A model generated the notes under the pieces. The model worked only from the letters and a program-made list of their open reading frames with translations. It made no database searches and had not been told where the DNA came from. Made by a program: the position numbers and the translations under genes. From positions 1-64,000 of the forward strand of contig VXCM01001476.1 of the NCBI GenBank assembly GCA_014773175.1: a DNA stretch of 64,000 bases, read 5' to 3'. Positions 36,677 through 46,448 of this stretch are shown here, in pieces (within the stretch, counting starts at the first letter, position 1; each line of letters starts with the position of its first letter). The DNA is from Lucifuga dentata (lineage: Eukaryota; Chordata; Actinopteri; Ophidiiformes; Bythitidae).

Positions 36677-38049
36677 AATTAGTTCCATTTCACACGCAGC
36701 ATTTCTAAGTGCACCAACATTTCTAAACAAACACCACTGTGTGAGAAAACTGTTCCCTCATTGGACAGAATCTTATTTATTGATTTATTTAACAATACAA
36801 GAGCTTGAAGTGGACAGGCAATATGTGAATTGGCTGCTAAGAATGATCTTTTTCTACACCAACATACCAAGACATTCTGTTTTAACGGAACTCCAGAGCC
36901 TGAAACAAACACTCAAAACAAATTAGGCATGAAAACGCCCTTAAGACTTTTTTTTTTGGACCAACGCCCTATCGTCATAGATACAAAGACACCAGTTTCT
37001 TCATTAAGATGGACAGATTTAGACCAGAATGCATTGCTCTGCGTTTATCACTTCAGATCTACTGTCAGTACAATAGCCTGTGAAATACAGCAAAATGGAG
37101 ATAGCTCCGTTTCTTTCCTGACTTAAGACGCAGTTGTTATCAACATAATCTCTCCACCAGCACAGAGAAACCTCATTCCCCTGGGAGTTAGCAAAAGACG
37201 TTCAAGCAAACACAGGAAATGGCAGATAAAGTGGAGGTTTATTCAGGCAGGTAGATCCACAGAAGATCCACTAAAGTAATTTACAACACAGCTCTTTAAC
37301 ACAAAAATCACAAATTGATATGTGGGTCAGACCTTTTTCTACCTGTTGTGTGAAGGAACACAGCAGACATTCATGTGGGATTTCAGGCTAATTGACTTCA
37401 CGGAGCTGCCACCTGACTTTAATTAACCAAGCCCAGCTCATTCCACCACAAACCTGCAATATCAAAAGCCAAATTGAGACTATATTAATTAACATATACA
37501 ATATCTCAAAGCAAATCAGAGCAAATCGTTTCCTTGTGTTGTTAAATAGAATGGCTGAAAACACTTCTTGAGGATGTAATTATTGGACCATAACCATATA
37601 GAAAAGAATTAGTTTGGTTCTTATCAGTGTAGTCTGTGATAAGAGGTCACCACAGTAAAAATGCTTTGTCCTCCTAATTATTTTTCATTCTCAAACTGGC
37701 TGGCTACATTTCTGCAGCAAAATGAGCACTTTATTAAAGCAGATTTGGCCTCAGTTCTAAAACATGCACATTACAGCAACAGCTTTGTTCCTGAATAATA
37801 ACTGTTACTATAATTTCACATGCATGAGGCAAACGTCATCAATGCTCTCTGCATTCTCCTGTATGATGTATGTAGCTGGTGCATCAATACACTCATGTTA
37901 ATCAGTGCTCTTATTAAATCAGTGCTGTTATTAAATCAAAACTGGAAAAAAAGAAAGTAAATATTAGTATTTTGCTGAGCAGGTTATACAATGTAAAAAT
38001 TTGTTCCATTAAAAAAGGCTTATTGCCAACAGCTACTCCTGAAATAATA
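36677..38049. other. Non-coding, no gene recognised
   Basis: Unique-looking, AT-rich. ORFs up to 98 codons at 36741-37126 overlap on both strands and have no known domain. Confidence 0.5.
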
Positions 38050-38880
38050 ACTACCGATATACTCCAATATAACCCGAGTTATTTTTAGGCTACCAAATTT
38101 CACAACACAAATCCGGTCGGCTTATACATGAGTAATTCAAATTTGATCCCAGAGAAGGAAATTTCCAGGGGTGGAAATACTACCCATTACCACTACCCAT
38201 GGAAAATAGTTTAAATCATACCTTAGAATGATGTATTTCCTGACTAAACATCTTATCAGCGCATTTTGTGGCGGCCAGTAAGCCGTGATCCTCAGTTACG
38301 GTAATCAGCTGCTGAAATAAATATCATGTTTACCAGTATGTGGATTATTTTCAGAAAATCAGAGGAATACTATGACAATACCCAGAAAAACAGGTAATTT
38401 GCTAAACAAATAAATTGATGGAACAATATCAGGGGGTTGGCGGAATTCCAAACCTCCATATGGAGGAATGTCCAGCACATAGACAGAACCGCATCGACTC
38501 AGGTACAGGATAATTACTGAAACACGTGGGACTCTTAAAAAAAAAAAAAAAANCATTTGTAAAGCTTTTCTTACCTTCATCAGTGGATTCAGATGAGGAA
38601 GAGGAGTCCGGAAAACTTACTGTTAGCTAATGTCACTTACGGTAATCAGCTGTTTACCGGTAACGGTACCTGAATTATTTTCAGAAAATCACAGGAATAC
38701 TATGACAATTCTCAGAAAAAAAACAAACAACAAAAAAACAAAAAAAAAAAAAANAAAAAAAAAAAAAAAACAGGTAATTTGCTAAACAAATAAACTGATG
38801 GAACAACATGGGAGTTTCTTTAAAAATCTAAATTTGCAAGTCAAAATCTGGGGTCGGCTTATAGTCCAGTACAGAAATTG
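38050..38880. mobile_element. TIR DNA element (pogo/Tc2-like) with internal duplication
   Basis: The left end GATATACTCCAATATAACCC and the right end GGTCGGCTTATAGTCCAGTA are imperfect inverted copies, and GGTCGGCTTATA also occurs near 38116. This resembles the widespread vertebrate element whose ends read GCGGCTTATAGTCC. Two internal copies of a roughly 130-base segment are present (38296-38430 and 38637-38812). A short acidic reading (Asp-Ser-Asp-Glu-Glu-Glu-Glu-Ser near 38590) may be a transposase tail relic. Confidence 0.55.
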
Positions 38881-39040
38881 ATTTGGATTCCACATGATAT
38901 GACTTATGTAATGCAGACATTATGTTATATAGACATTATAGAGATTAATATTTTACTAACCAGATGTTGCAGAAGAAGCCTGCGTGTCTTATGGATGTAA
39001 CAATACACTTTCGCTCTTTAATTACAATCTGCATTTATAA
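38881..39040. other. Short AT-rich stretch between element and promoter
   Basis: No feature recognised; CpG density rises sharply at its right edge. Confidence 0.4.
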
Positions 39041-39161
39041 TTGACTGCAGCGCATCGTGCACGTCGTCTCTGTTGCGTGTGTGTGTGTCAAGTGTGTGTG
39101 GGTGGAATGGTGACTTGTTCCCGCAGAGTCCCGTATTATGCATTTAACGAAGTGATGTGCT

Positions 39162-39203
39162 GCTCTCTCTCTCTGTCTCTCTCTCTCTGTGTGTGTGTGT
39201 GTG
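39162..39203. repeat. (CT)n then (GT)n microsatellite in the dpp6-S promoter
   Basis: A run of CT units interrupted by single G bases is followed by about nine GT units. It lies roughly 150 bases upstream of the ATG. CT/GA tracts near promoters can be bound by GAGA-type factors and GT tracts can adopt Z-DNA. Both roles are inference here. Confidence 0.85.
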
Positions 39204-39273
39204 AACCTTTCTGGTCTTGCCTTGTTATTTCGCACCTTGGCCGCTGCAGAGTAACGCATCATCGGCGCTGCGA

Positions 39274-39300
39274 ATGAAGCTTCTGCAGCCTCACATTTAG
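39274..39300 (+). other. Upstream ORF of 8 codons in the putative dpp6-S 5' UTR
   Basis: An ATG at 39274 opens a short frame, MKLLQPHI, that ends in TAG at 39298-39300. This is 49 bases before the dpp6 ATG and in a different frame. If it is in the mature 5' UTR it could reduce or regulate initiation at the main start. The transcription start is unknown, so its inclusion in the mRNA is not proven. Confidence 0.4.
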
Positions 39301-39349
39301 ATTTCTGTCGTTTTTTGGAGCGAAACGTTCCTCTGAGCTGTGGGGAATC

Positions 39350-39403
39350 ATGACCACGGCGAAGGATGCCAATGCATCGTCGAAAGCGGCTCAACAAGAC
39401 CAG
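39350..39403 (+). CDS. dpp6: First coding exon of a dpp6-like gene, short (S) isoform
   Basis: DPP6 (DPPX) is a catalytically inactive relative of dipeptidyl peptidase 4. It is a single-pass type II membrane protein that binds Kv4 potassium channels in neurons and alters their trafficking and gating. Alternative first exons give isoforms with different short cytoplasmic N-termini. This exon encodes MTTAKDANASSKAAQQDQ and ends CAG|GTACCG, a usable though weak phase-0 donor. As recalled, the mammalian DPP6-S N-terminus begins MTTAK and then runs on with Ala-Ser, Lys and Gln-Gln at the same spacing. The ATG has A at -3 and an in-frame TGA upstream at 39275-39277, so this is a sensible start. Without splicing the frame would stop about 18 codons later. 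The exon lies in CpG-rich sequence unlike its surroundings. The rest of the protein (transmembrane segment, beta-propeller, hydrolase-like domain) is not in this window. Which fish paralogue this is (dpp6a or dpp6b) cannot be told from 18 residues. Confidence 0.82.
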
Positions 39404-40309
39404 GTACCGATGCGCTTTTCTGTCCCTCCACATGTCCACACACACGCATCAGCCTGAGAGGATCCGGTGTGTTTGCGCGGTGGCTGCGGTGACTTTCTGA
39501 CCGGTTGTTAGGATGTTGGAAGAATTCATTTTCTTTGCGTGTTTTAGACGTTAAAGCCTGATAGTCCTTGTTTCGCTGTAACCGGAGGATTTCGCCGTTT
39601 TCTGCTCGTTTGTGTGTTCAGCGATCACGCGTGACTTTACGCACGGCAGACAGTGAGCGGTTTGTGTTTTCCTTCCATCCTCTTCACCTATAATCAATAA
39701 ATTACTGATAAATCAAACCCAAAGAGAAAACGTGCATCAAAAAGAAATGTTTGTAAAGGCCTGAAAAAGAGCAAATCATTCATTTCATATAAAGCTTATT
39801 CGCCAGAGAATCGCCTTATTGTTGCAATCTCTAACATGAGAGGAAAAAAAAGATGCGTGAAAGTGTCTGCAGTCACAGATACACACACACACACACACAC
39901 TGACCTGGGAGTGTATGTGTGTAAGGGGGCTCTGCTCTCATCGTATTTTCTTGCCGACCTTCATCACCTATTAGTCAGTGATGATGGAGCATCTTTTGAC
40001 CCGCAGCAGAGTTACAGACAATACGAATAAACTGTGTTTAAATTTGAGTATTAATATTTCAGGATCTGAAATAAAAGATTGTGTGTTTTCTGTTTAATAT
40101 TAGATGTTGCTGCTTTGGTATTCATTAGATCCTCGTTCTTTCCTGTACCAGAAAGCCAGTGAAGCTGAAACATTGCACAATTTTGCCAAAAAAACTTTAC
40201 AAATCCTTTAAACATATGGGTTGGAATAAAATTAAATAAAATAAGCCTCAAAAATCTTAAATTAAACAAGAGGGCATACCTCTGAAAAAGGCAACAAAAT
40301 GCTCAGTAG
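39404..40309 (+). other. Start of the dpp6 intron; CpG-rich to about 39660, then plain
   Basis: This follows the GTACCG donor. CpG-rich sequence continues for about 250 bases, with clusters near 39480-39500, 39580-39600 and 39625-39650, and then stops. A (CA)10 tract lies at 39881-39900. No further exon was found. Confidence 0.55.
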
Positions 40310-40505
40310 GTGCAGGGCTTGGATGAGACCTTTCTGCGTGGAGTTCATGGGTTTTCTAAATGCCCGTCAGCGTGAAGGAGTTCATGTGTGTGTACTGTGA
40401 CAGACGGGCGACCTGTCCTGGGTGAATCCCGCCTCTCACACAACAGATGCTGGGATTGGATCCAGACCCGCGACCCTGCAGGATAAGAGGTTAACTATAC
40501 AGCCT
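40310..40505 (+). mobile_element. Fish SINE body, tRNA head missing
   Basis: CTTTCTGCGTGGAGTTCATG, then AAATGCCCGTCAGCGTGAAG, GGGCGACCTGTCCTGGGTGA, ATCCCGCCTCTCACAC and GCGACCCTGCAGGATAAGAG occur in the order of a very abundant teleost tRNA-derived SINE, with an internal deletion. The promoter-bearing head is not present. Confidence 0.75.
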
Positions 40506-41024
40506 GCAGATGCTGTAGATTACATATGGATGTTTGTATTAATAACAGTAACAGCAGCTTTTCATTTTTAATTCACTGTATCTTTGTTTGAAACGATGAG
40601 TAGAAACATCATACCTCTGATGATGAAGCATGATGAATATTATCAGACTTAAAACTCTGAAAGTCATTGAAAAACCTGTGAATTTGAAATCTGAGCGAAA
40701 ACGCCGCTGAATTCTTACTGTCATTCATAAATCACACTACCGTTTTCCCCCTTCAAGCCAATTTCTCAGCATCTAGAAGCTACTTAGACAGCGTCTGTCA
40801 CTGCCAGGCTCTACCTGTGTGCTGTACCTGTCTAAAGATGACAGAAAAGGTGAGAGGGACACTCGACTTCATCCTGACAAACACACAGTCTTCTCCTGCT
40901 GTGATTTAGCTGCAGACTGCCAGTCACAAAGCCGAGAGGTAACATGCCTTACTCAGGCAGGACAGACTGAGGAGCAGCATCAACATAAGATAGTGATGCC
41001 CTTTCTGCTAACATCACAAAACGA
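40506..41024. other. Non-coding, no gene seen
   Basis: Unique-looking sequence with no repeat family or exon recognised. Confidence 0.5.
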
Positions 41025-41570
41025 TGAAAGAAGTATTCAAGTGCTTTACTTAAATAAAAGAAGCAGTACTGTAATAGAAACTACTATTACTACTACACCA
41101 TTATAAGCAAATGGACTGCGTTCAAATTGTTTCAGAAGTAAAGGTCAAGTATATTTAGCAGTAAAATATGCTCAAATATTAAAAGTACTCAAAGTAAAGA
41201 AGAGCTCAGTTTTGCCTTCAGGTAAAATTTTCAGTTGAGTTGAAAAAGGAATGAATGAATGAAGGACAAAAGGAAGATATAGGAAAGACTAAAGGAGTGA
41301 AGGAAGTAAATAAGGAATGTAGGATGCATGAAAGAAGTATAATAGAAAAGAAAGAAGGAAGGATGAGTAGAGAAAGAAAGGTCATGTGAGTAACAGGAAT
41401 GAATGTGAAGTAACTGATAAGTACAGCTGGCTGATCATAAAAAGTACAATATTCCTAATATGTAGTGATAAAAGTACAAAGTCATTCATAATTTAAATGC
41501 AAGCACAAGTACCTCAGATGTGTATTTAAGTACAGCACTTCAGTGTACTTAGTTACATTTGATCTCTTGC
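41025..41570. mobile_element. AAGTA-rich fish dispersed repeat, copy 2
   Basis: CAAGTGCTTTACTTAAATAA near 41039, AAAGTACTCAAAGTAAAG near 41181 and GTATTTAAGTACAGCACTTC near 41522 match the family at 5565-6090. The purine-rich middle (41250-41390) is repetitive GGAA/GAAA. Confidence 0.6.
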
Positions 41571-42030
41571 ATTACATCTTTTGTACCATTTTGGCTTTTA
41601 CGTACTAGCATACATTTGCATTTACTGGTTGATCAATAGTTACAAGGTAGTACTTACACACTGCTAATGGTGGAAGCAGGAAATGGTAAATGGCGGCTGT
41701 CATTGGATTTTCAATGACATGACGCTCCACCAAAGTGAAAAATTACTTCAAACGTACACACAGTAGTAGGTTGTAAAATCTGTAATGTAGCTCTGCATGC
41801 TTGCACACACCAGGAATGCACATACACAGATTATAGGTATGCACACGAGTAGATGGCGACATGGTCACGCAAACACAGACGTGATTAGGTGAGGTCCTGC
41901 TGCGGCCGCCTGATTGATGGTCGGCTAGTCGGGCTTATGGTCCAGGGACAGAGGACGGAGATAGAGGGCAGCTTGCCAGAGATAGCAGCAGCAGCTCTCC
42001 AGTAATCACCCAGCCACAGTCCCCAGAAAG

Positions 42031-42073
<43 letters not shown>

Positions 42074-42366
42074 CCCTCATTACTGCAGCGGCGCGGGGGT
42101 TTGGAATGTGCGATAGGTCGAGTCTTGTATGTGGCAGTAATGCAGAGATGGAGGCAACATCTGCAGCTAGATGTAATTTAAAGAAGACAGAATGTGCAAA
42201 AAACTTCCACTCTGACTTGCTGCAGCACTGCTTTGCACACTGAGTGAAAACAAGCCATTTTAGGCATTGTCCCGAAGAAACAAAGTAACTTGCGTCATAC
42301 TTTGTGTGTGCGTCTAACCAGGCGTGTTAAATAATGACTTTGATATGTTGTATAAGTAGAGGAGTA
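41571..42366. other. Non-coding; (CA)n at 42032-42070
   Basis: Holds a 19-unit CA tract and unique-looking flanks. No gene seen. Confidence 0.6.
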
Positions 42367-42782
42367 CAGGCAGTCCCCAACTCACGAACAAGTTCCGTTC
42401 CCACGGCTGTTCGTAAGTCAGATTTGTTCAAAGTCGGAACAGTTACATAAGGTGTGGATCTAGCGAATATATTTTACGTTTCTGTGTATAAGAAACTGGA
42501 TTTACGCTTTGGAGGCATGGTTACGAAGGTTACAGAAAAGAAAAAAAGGCAAAACACGAACAGTGTTTACATTACAGCGAGCGTGATCCAACTTAAAATA
42601 GCGACGGCTGCTGCACCGCTAACGACGTGCAGTGTTTTGACATGCGTCGCAAAGTAGTGCACCATTCATTATTATGAATCATTGTATGTAACTCAAATTT
42701 TTAATTTAATAGTTTTTATGGTGGTTGGTTCATAAGTACGGATTGTTTATAAGTCGGATGTTCGTAAGTCAGGGACGGCCAG
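42367..42782 (+). mobile_element. TA-flanked pogo/Tigger-like MITE, family B, copy 3
   Basis: Starts CAGGCAGTCCCCAACTCACG after TA and ends AAGTCAGGGACGGCCAG before TA. Internal blocks CCACGGCTGTTCGTAAGTCA and CATTATTATGAATCATTGTA match the copies at 10044 and 14781. It lacks the microsatellite. Confidence 0.8.
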
Positions 42783-42784
42783 TA

Positions 42785-44702
42785 ATCAAATATGAAATCA
42801 AATGTGTTTCGCCGACAATCAAAATTTAAAAGCAAAATTTAAACAGCAGCGAGAAGCTTCTGCATCCACAGAAAGATCAACATTCAGACTTTGATAAACG
42901 TTCAGCCGGGTGGGGTTTGAAACATGCGTGTGCTGTGTGGGCTTTAATGGCGTTGTGACATGCGGGTAACTGGAGGTTTTCGAGTTGAAATTTCTCGCTG
43001 CATTTTCTGTTTCCAGCCTGTAAATGTTGTTTAGAGTATCCAGATTTAATGTGAAAGTCATCTGCACCATCCAGTCCAACATCTGGATTTTGCTGCTGTT
43101 TTTTTTTTTTTTTTTTTTTTTTTGCATTTTGTTTGACTTGCAGACCTGGGAAGCTTTAATGCGTAAAATGAAGAGACTGAGATGCTGAAAAGCAGGTTTT
43201 GCTCAGTTACAGTAGAATTTGAAGTCTCTCACACAGTATCCACAACCAAAACATCAGATTGGGTCATGAAGGCATCTTGAGAAACAGCTGAGCAGCCTGT
43301 GGGTGTTCCTGAAGGCAACAGACACCCAAGGGACCACAGACACCGCACAGGGTGATTTTTTAGTGTTTTTTTCTATTGTTTGGTTCCATTTTCATTTCTC
43401 TCTATATTGATCACAAATGAGGACATCTGAAACAGTTATAGCACAATTCGTTTGATGTTTGGTTGTGAGATTTCAGATTTTATACTTCTGCTGCATTCCT
43501 CCCCCTTTCCTGAACTTCTTAGTTCATTTCACAAACATCTTTTGTGGAACTGAAGGACGTTCTAGTGGCTCAGATTTGCTCAGTTTTGCCTTTTTTGTTT
43601 GTTTGCTGAGATGTCAACACCGCCTTAGTAACCTCAGTGTACTTAAAAGATGAAAAGAAGGATCCTGAGTGTTTCAGAATTTCATATGAAGGATATTTTA
43701 CCTTCGGTGCTGTGAAAATATGATGAATTAAAGCAGAAAGTATGAGGGTGCTCGCTTGAATGTTCAGTTGTTTGACTAACATTGTGCTTTAGTGTTAAAA
43801 TCTAGCAAAGAAACGGAGATGATTTGCCTGAATCACCTCTTCCTCACTGCCCTGATGATGAAGACGTAAAGTGATGACTGCTTAAACAGCTGTTAGTTGA
43901 AATAGCGAATTACACACAAAATGCAGCGGGACTTTGTGTTCTGGCATGAACTTGTCTGCATAACTGTGTCAATGACATAATTCCATCATATGCAAATCTC
44001 TGCATCATGTCTGTACGTGTTACTGGAGAAGTTTGGAGTTTCACTAAGCCTCTTAGTATAGATTCATCCTGTTCAAACGGTTTGATCGATTGTCCAAGTG
44101 ACAGTACGTGCCATGATGACCTTTTTCACCTTTTGGTCAGTCGATAAGAGACTGAAACACCTCTTCTTCACTCTGAGTAATTCAGTAGAAAAGGCAAAGA
44201 TACAAAACTTTAAGAAATGCATCCAGTAAGACAAATCCAAAAGTCCTGAATGATCCTGAAAGCTTCATTTTTGATTGATCCTTTACTTTAAAACATGATT
44301 ATGTCAACATGTAACTCATGAATTTATCCACCTACAGCAGGACAGAGACAGATTTGTGTGTATTTTTGGGTAGCTGAGTGTGTGTGAGTGGGGATGTAGC
44401 AGATGAGGATGAGTGTAGTGTGGGTGTTGTGGGATGTCTGAGTGGATGATTGAATGAATTTTGAGGGGAGTTGGAGTCTGTCGTGGATTTGGAAGTGTAT
44501 TTGAGGGATTGTTTTGTGTAGTTTGGTGTTAATTTTGATATATCAAAAAAATCTGTCCATCTTATAGAAAAATGTACGTGCAGCCCCATGATGAAAGGTA
44601 TGAATGTTAATAAAATAATTATTCAAAAAAAAAAAAAANAAAAAAAAAAAAAAGAATTTATCCTCCAATACATTTGGTTAGACAAGCCCACCAAATATTG
44701 CT
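42785..44702. other. Non-coding, no gene recognised; two poly-A/T tracts
   Basis: Poly-T at about 43100-43124 and poly-A with an N at 44639. The GTGTG/GTGAGTG-rich 44380-44520 stretch gives a low-complexity minus-strand ORF that is not credible as a gene. Confidence 0.5.
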
Positions 44703-45410
44703 GTGTTTCCATCCAACTTATTCGCATTTTTAATGCGCATTTCTGGTTATTTGATTAAAGGAAATGCGAATTGATGCACTTTTCCATCAACTACGTTATG
44801 AATTATCTCAAAGTTGATTTCATCCTACATAAACTAATGTCCACAGCAAAACACAGCATGCAGAGTTTAAATGAAACCCTTGGTGTGGAAGAATACTTAT
44901 TACAGCCCATAAGCAGTTATACACGCCTTATAAATGCAGCTAACAAGCTAGCGACGCTAACAATAGCACATTGGCACTCTATAAACTCGTTAAGTGTACC
45001 GAGTACCGTGTAGTGGGTGAAACTTTCAGTGTGGATAAAACAATCGTTTACGCGGCGTGTCAAGTTATTTGTGAAAAATTTATACTTTTTTTTTGGATAT
45101 AACGAATAACGGATCCATTGTTCTGCAGGTGCTTGCTAACGACTACCTGCTCTTTTGAAATGTGTGTGTGTGTGTGTGTGCATGCTCACTCGGTAGTGCA
45201 TGTCGCATCCTCATCTTAATGCGAATAAACTGTTTCCATCCACTTTATTCGCATTTTGTCTTTTGCGAATAATCAGTTGATCCACCTCTGCTAAGCGCAT
45301 AAATTTTTAACACACATTTTGGAGTTAATGTGAATTATCGGTGTTTCCATCCAGGCTTTCTAATGCTCATATTCATTATTCACATAAAAATAGTTGAATG
45401 GAAATGTACC
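44703..45410. mobile_element. MITE with GTTTCCATCCAACTTATTCG terminus, family F
   Basis: The left end TGTTTCCATCCAACTTATTC is matched inversely by GAATAATGAATATGAGC...AGTTGAATGGAAA at the right. Additional GTTTCCATCCACTTTATTCG and TTTCCATCCAGGC copies at about 45231 and 45343 suggest nested or tandem insertions. The short AATGCG motifs repeat throughout. (GT)n at 45161-45180. Confidence 0.6.
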
Positions 45411-45519
45411 TTATGACACCAACAAGTGAGTGTTTGGCAGCATCTGTGTTTCACAGCTAGTGGGTGTTACCAGATCAGGTCTGATGCATTGGCCAATCAG
45501 AACAGAGCATGCTCTTTAG

Positions 45520-45710
45520 GAGAAGACCTTAAAGAGACAGTAACTTAAACATCCTGGTTTCATTCAGTGTGCTCAGCAGTGCTGCAGCAAGGAAGAGTAG
45601 AGCTGCATTGATGTATTTTTTTTTGCACATTAAAATGTTGCAGAGGTTTTGAAATAGACCTCTAAATGAAAAATAAGAACAAAGAAATCTGCATAACATG
45701 CTCCCTTTAA
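45520..45710 (+). mobile_element. Fish dispersed repeat, family H, copy 2
   Basis: CAGTGTGCTCAGCAGTGCTG, CAGCAAGGAAGA and CCTCTAAATGAAAAATAAGA parallel 23540-23770. It begins with TTAAAGAGACAGTAACTTAA, typical of the family as I recall it. Confidence 0.6.
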
Positions 45711-45814
45711 GGATACGTTTCCCCGCTGAAGCTTATTCATCACACTTGTTGATTTCTTCTTTGATGGTGATTCCTCCTCTTGTGAATTACAGACAGCTGC
45801 TGCATTTGCTTCTC

Positions 45815-46448
45815 ATGCTGCATTCACAGACCTTGGAAGTAGAATTTTTCTCATTTGGAAGCTCCAACTTCCAACCTCAAACCTTTCCAGCCAAAAGTAA
45901 TCAAAAAAGCATAGCTGAACACCAATAAATACTGTAAAATTAATTAAACATCGTAATAAANGTAATCAAAAAAGCATAGCTGAACACCAATAAATACTGT
46001 AAAATTAATTAAACATCGTAATAAATGATAACTAAGGTAAAGTTAGACTACAGGACTGTTTGGTTGTGTTGTTTTACAGTGATATTAATCACAGTGGGTA
46101 TTAAACTTTGTGCAGAGAAGTAATATTCTGAAATTATTTACACTTACGTATCAATGGCAAACAGTTATTATACAAAATAGATAATTAACTTGGTGATATA
46201 TTCTGATCTTTTTCTTTCAATTTCATGCAAGAAAAAATACTTTATTCGCCTTTTAGATGATCATTTCCATTCATAAAGCTCGCTTCCATGGTGCTGCCAT
46301 GTTGAGTGATGTCATACTCTGTAAGTCGAGGTAGATCATTTTGTCCTAGTTTCCCAGCCGGAGCTCCAACTTCAAGTGCCGTTCCAATGCATTTTTCCAA
46401 GTAAGAAGACAGAAAAATCTGAGTTCTGATGTCTGTCGAACGCAGCAT
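45815..46448 (+). mobile_element. MITE with TGCTGCGTTCACAGACC ends, family C, copy 1
   Basis: The left end ATGCTGCATTCACAGACCTT and the right end GTCTGTCGAACGCAGCAT are inverted copies. It shares its whole interior with 55063-55686 in opposite orientation, for example CATGGTGCTGCCATGTTGAG near 46288. AT bounds both ends of both copies, possibly a 2-bp target duplication. Includes a 64-bp artefactual duplication around N 45961. Confidence 0.8.
45897..46025. repeat. 64-bp direct duplication around an N (assembly artefact)
   Basis: Positions 45897-45960 and 45962-46025 are identical with one N between them. Confidence 0.85.

Larger units (their letters stand above)
39041..39349 (+). promoter_or_regulatory. 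dpp6: CpG-rich promoter and 5' UTR of the dpp6-S exon
   Basis: CpG dinucleotides are frequent from about 39041 through 39660, for example in GCAGCGCATCGTGCACGTCG near 39048, around 39255-39275, and in the start of the intron. Most of the window has few. No good TATA box is seen, which fits a CpG-type dispersed promoter. A (CT)n(GT)n tract at 39162-39203 lies inside the region. The transcription start cannot be placed from sequence alone. The role is inferred from position directly upstream of the recognised first coding exon. Confidence 0.55.

Noticed and set aside
39404..39460. Reading through the dpp6 donor as a longer single-exon peptide
   Set aside because: The frame stops about 18 codons on and similarity to DPP6 ends exactly at the splice site.
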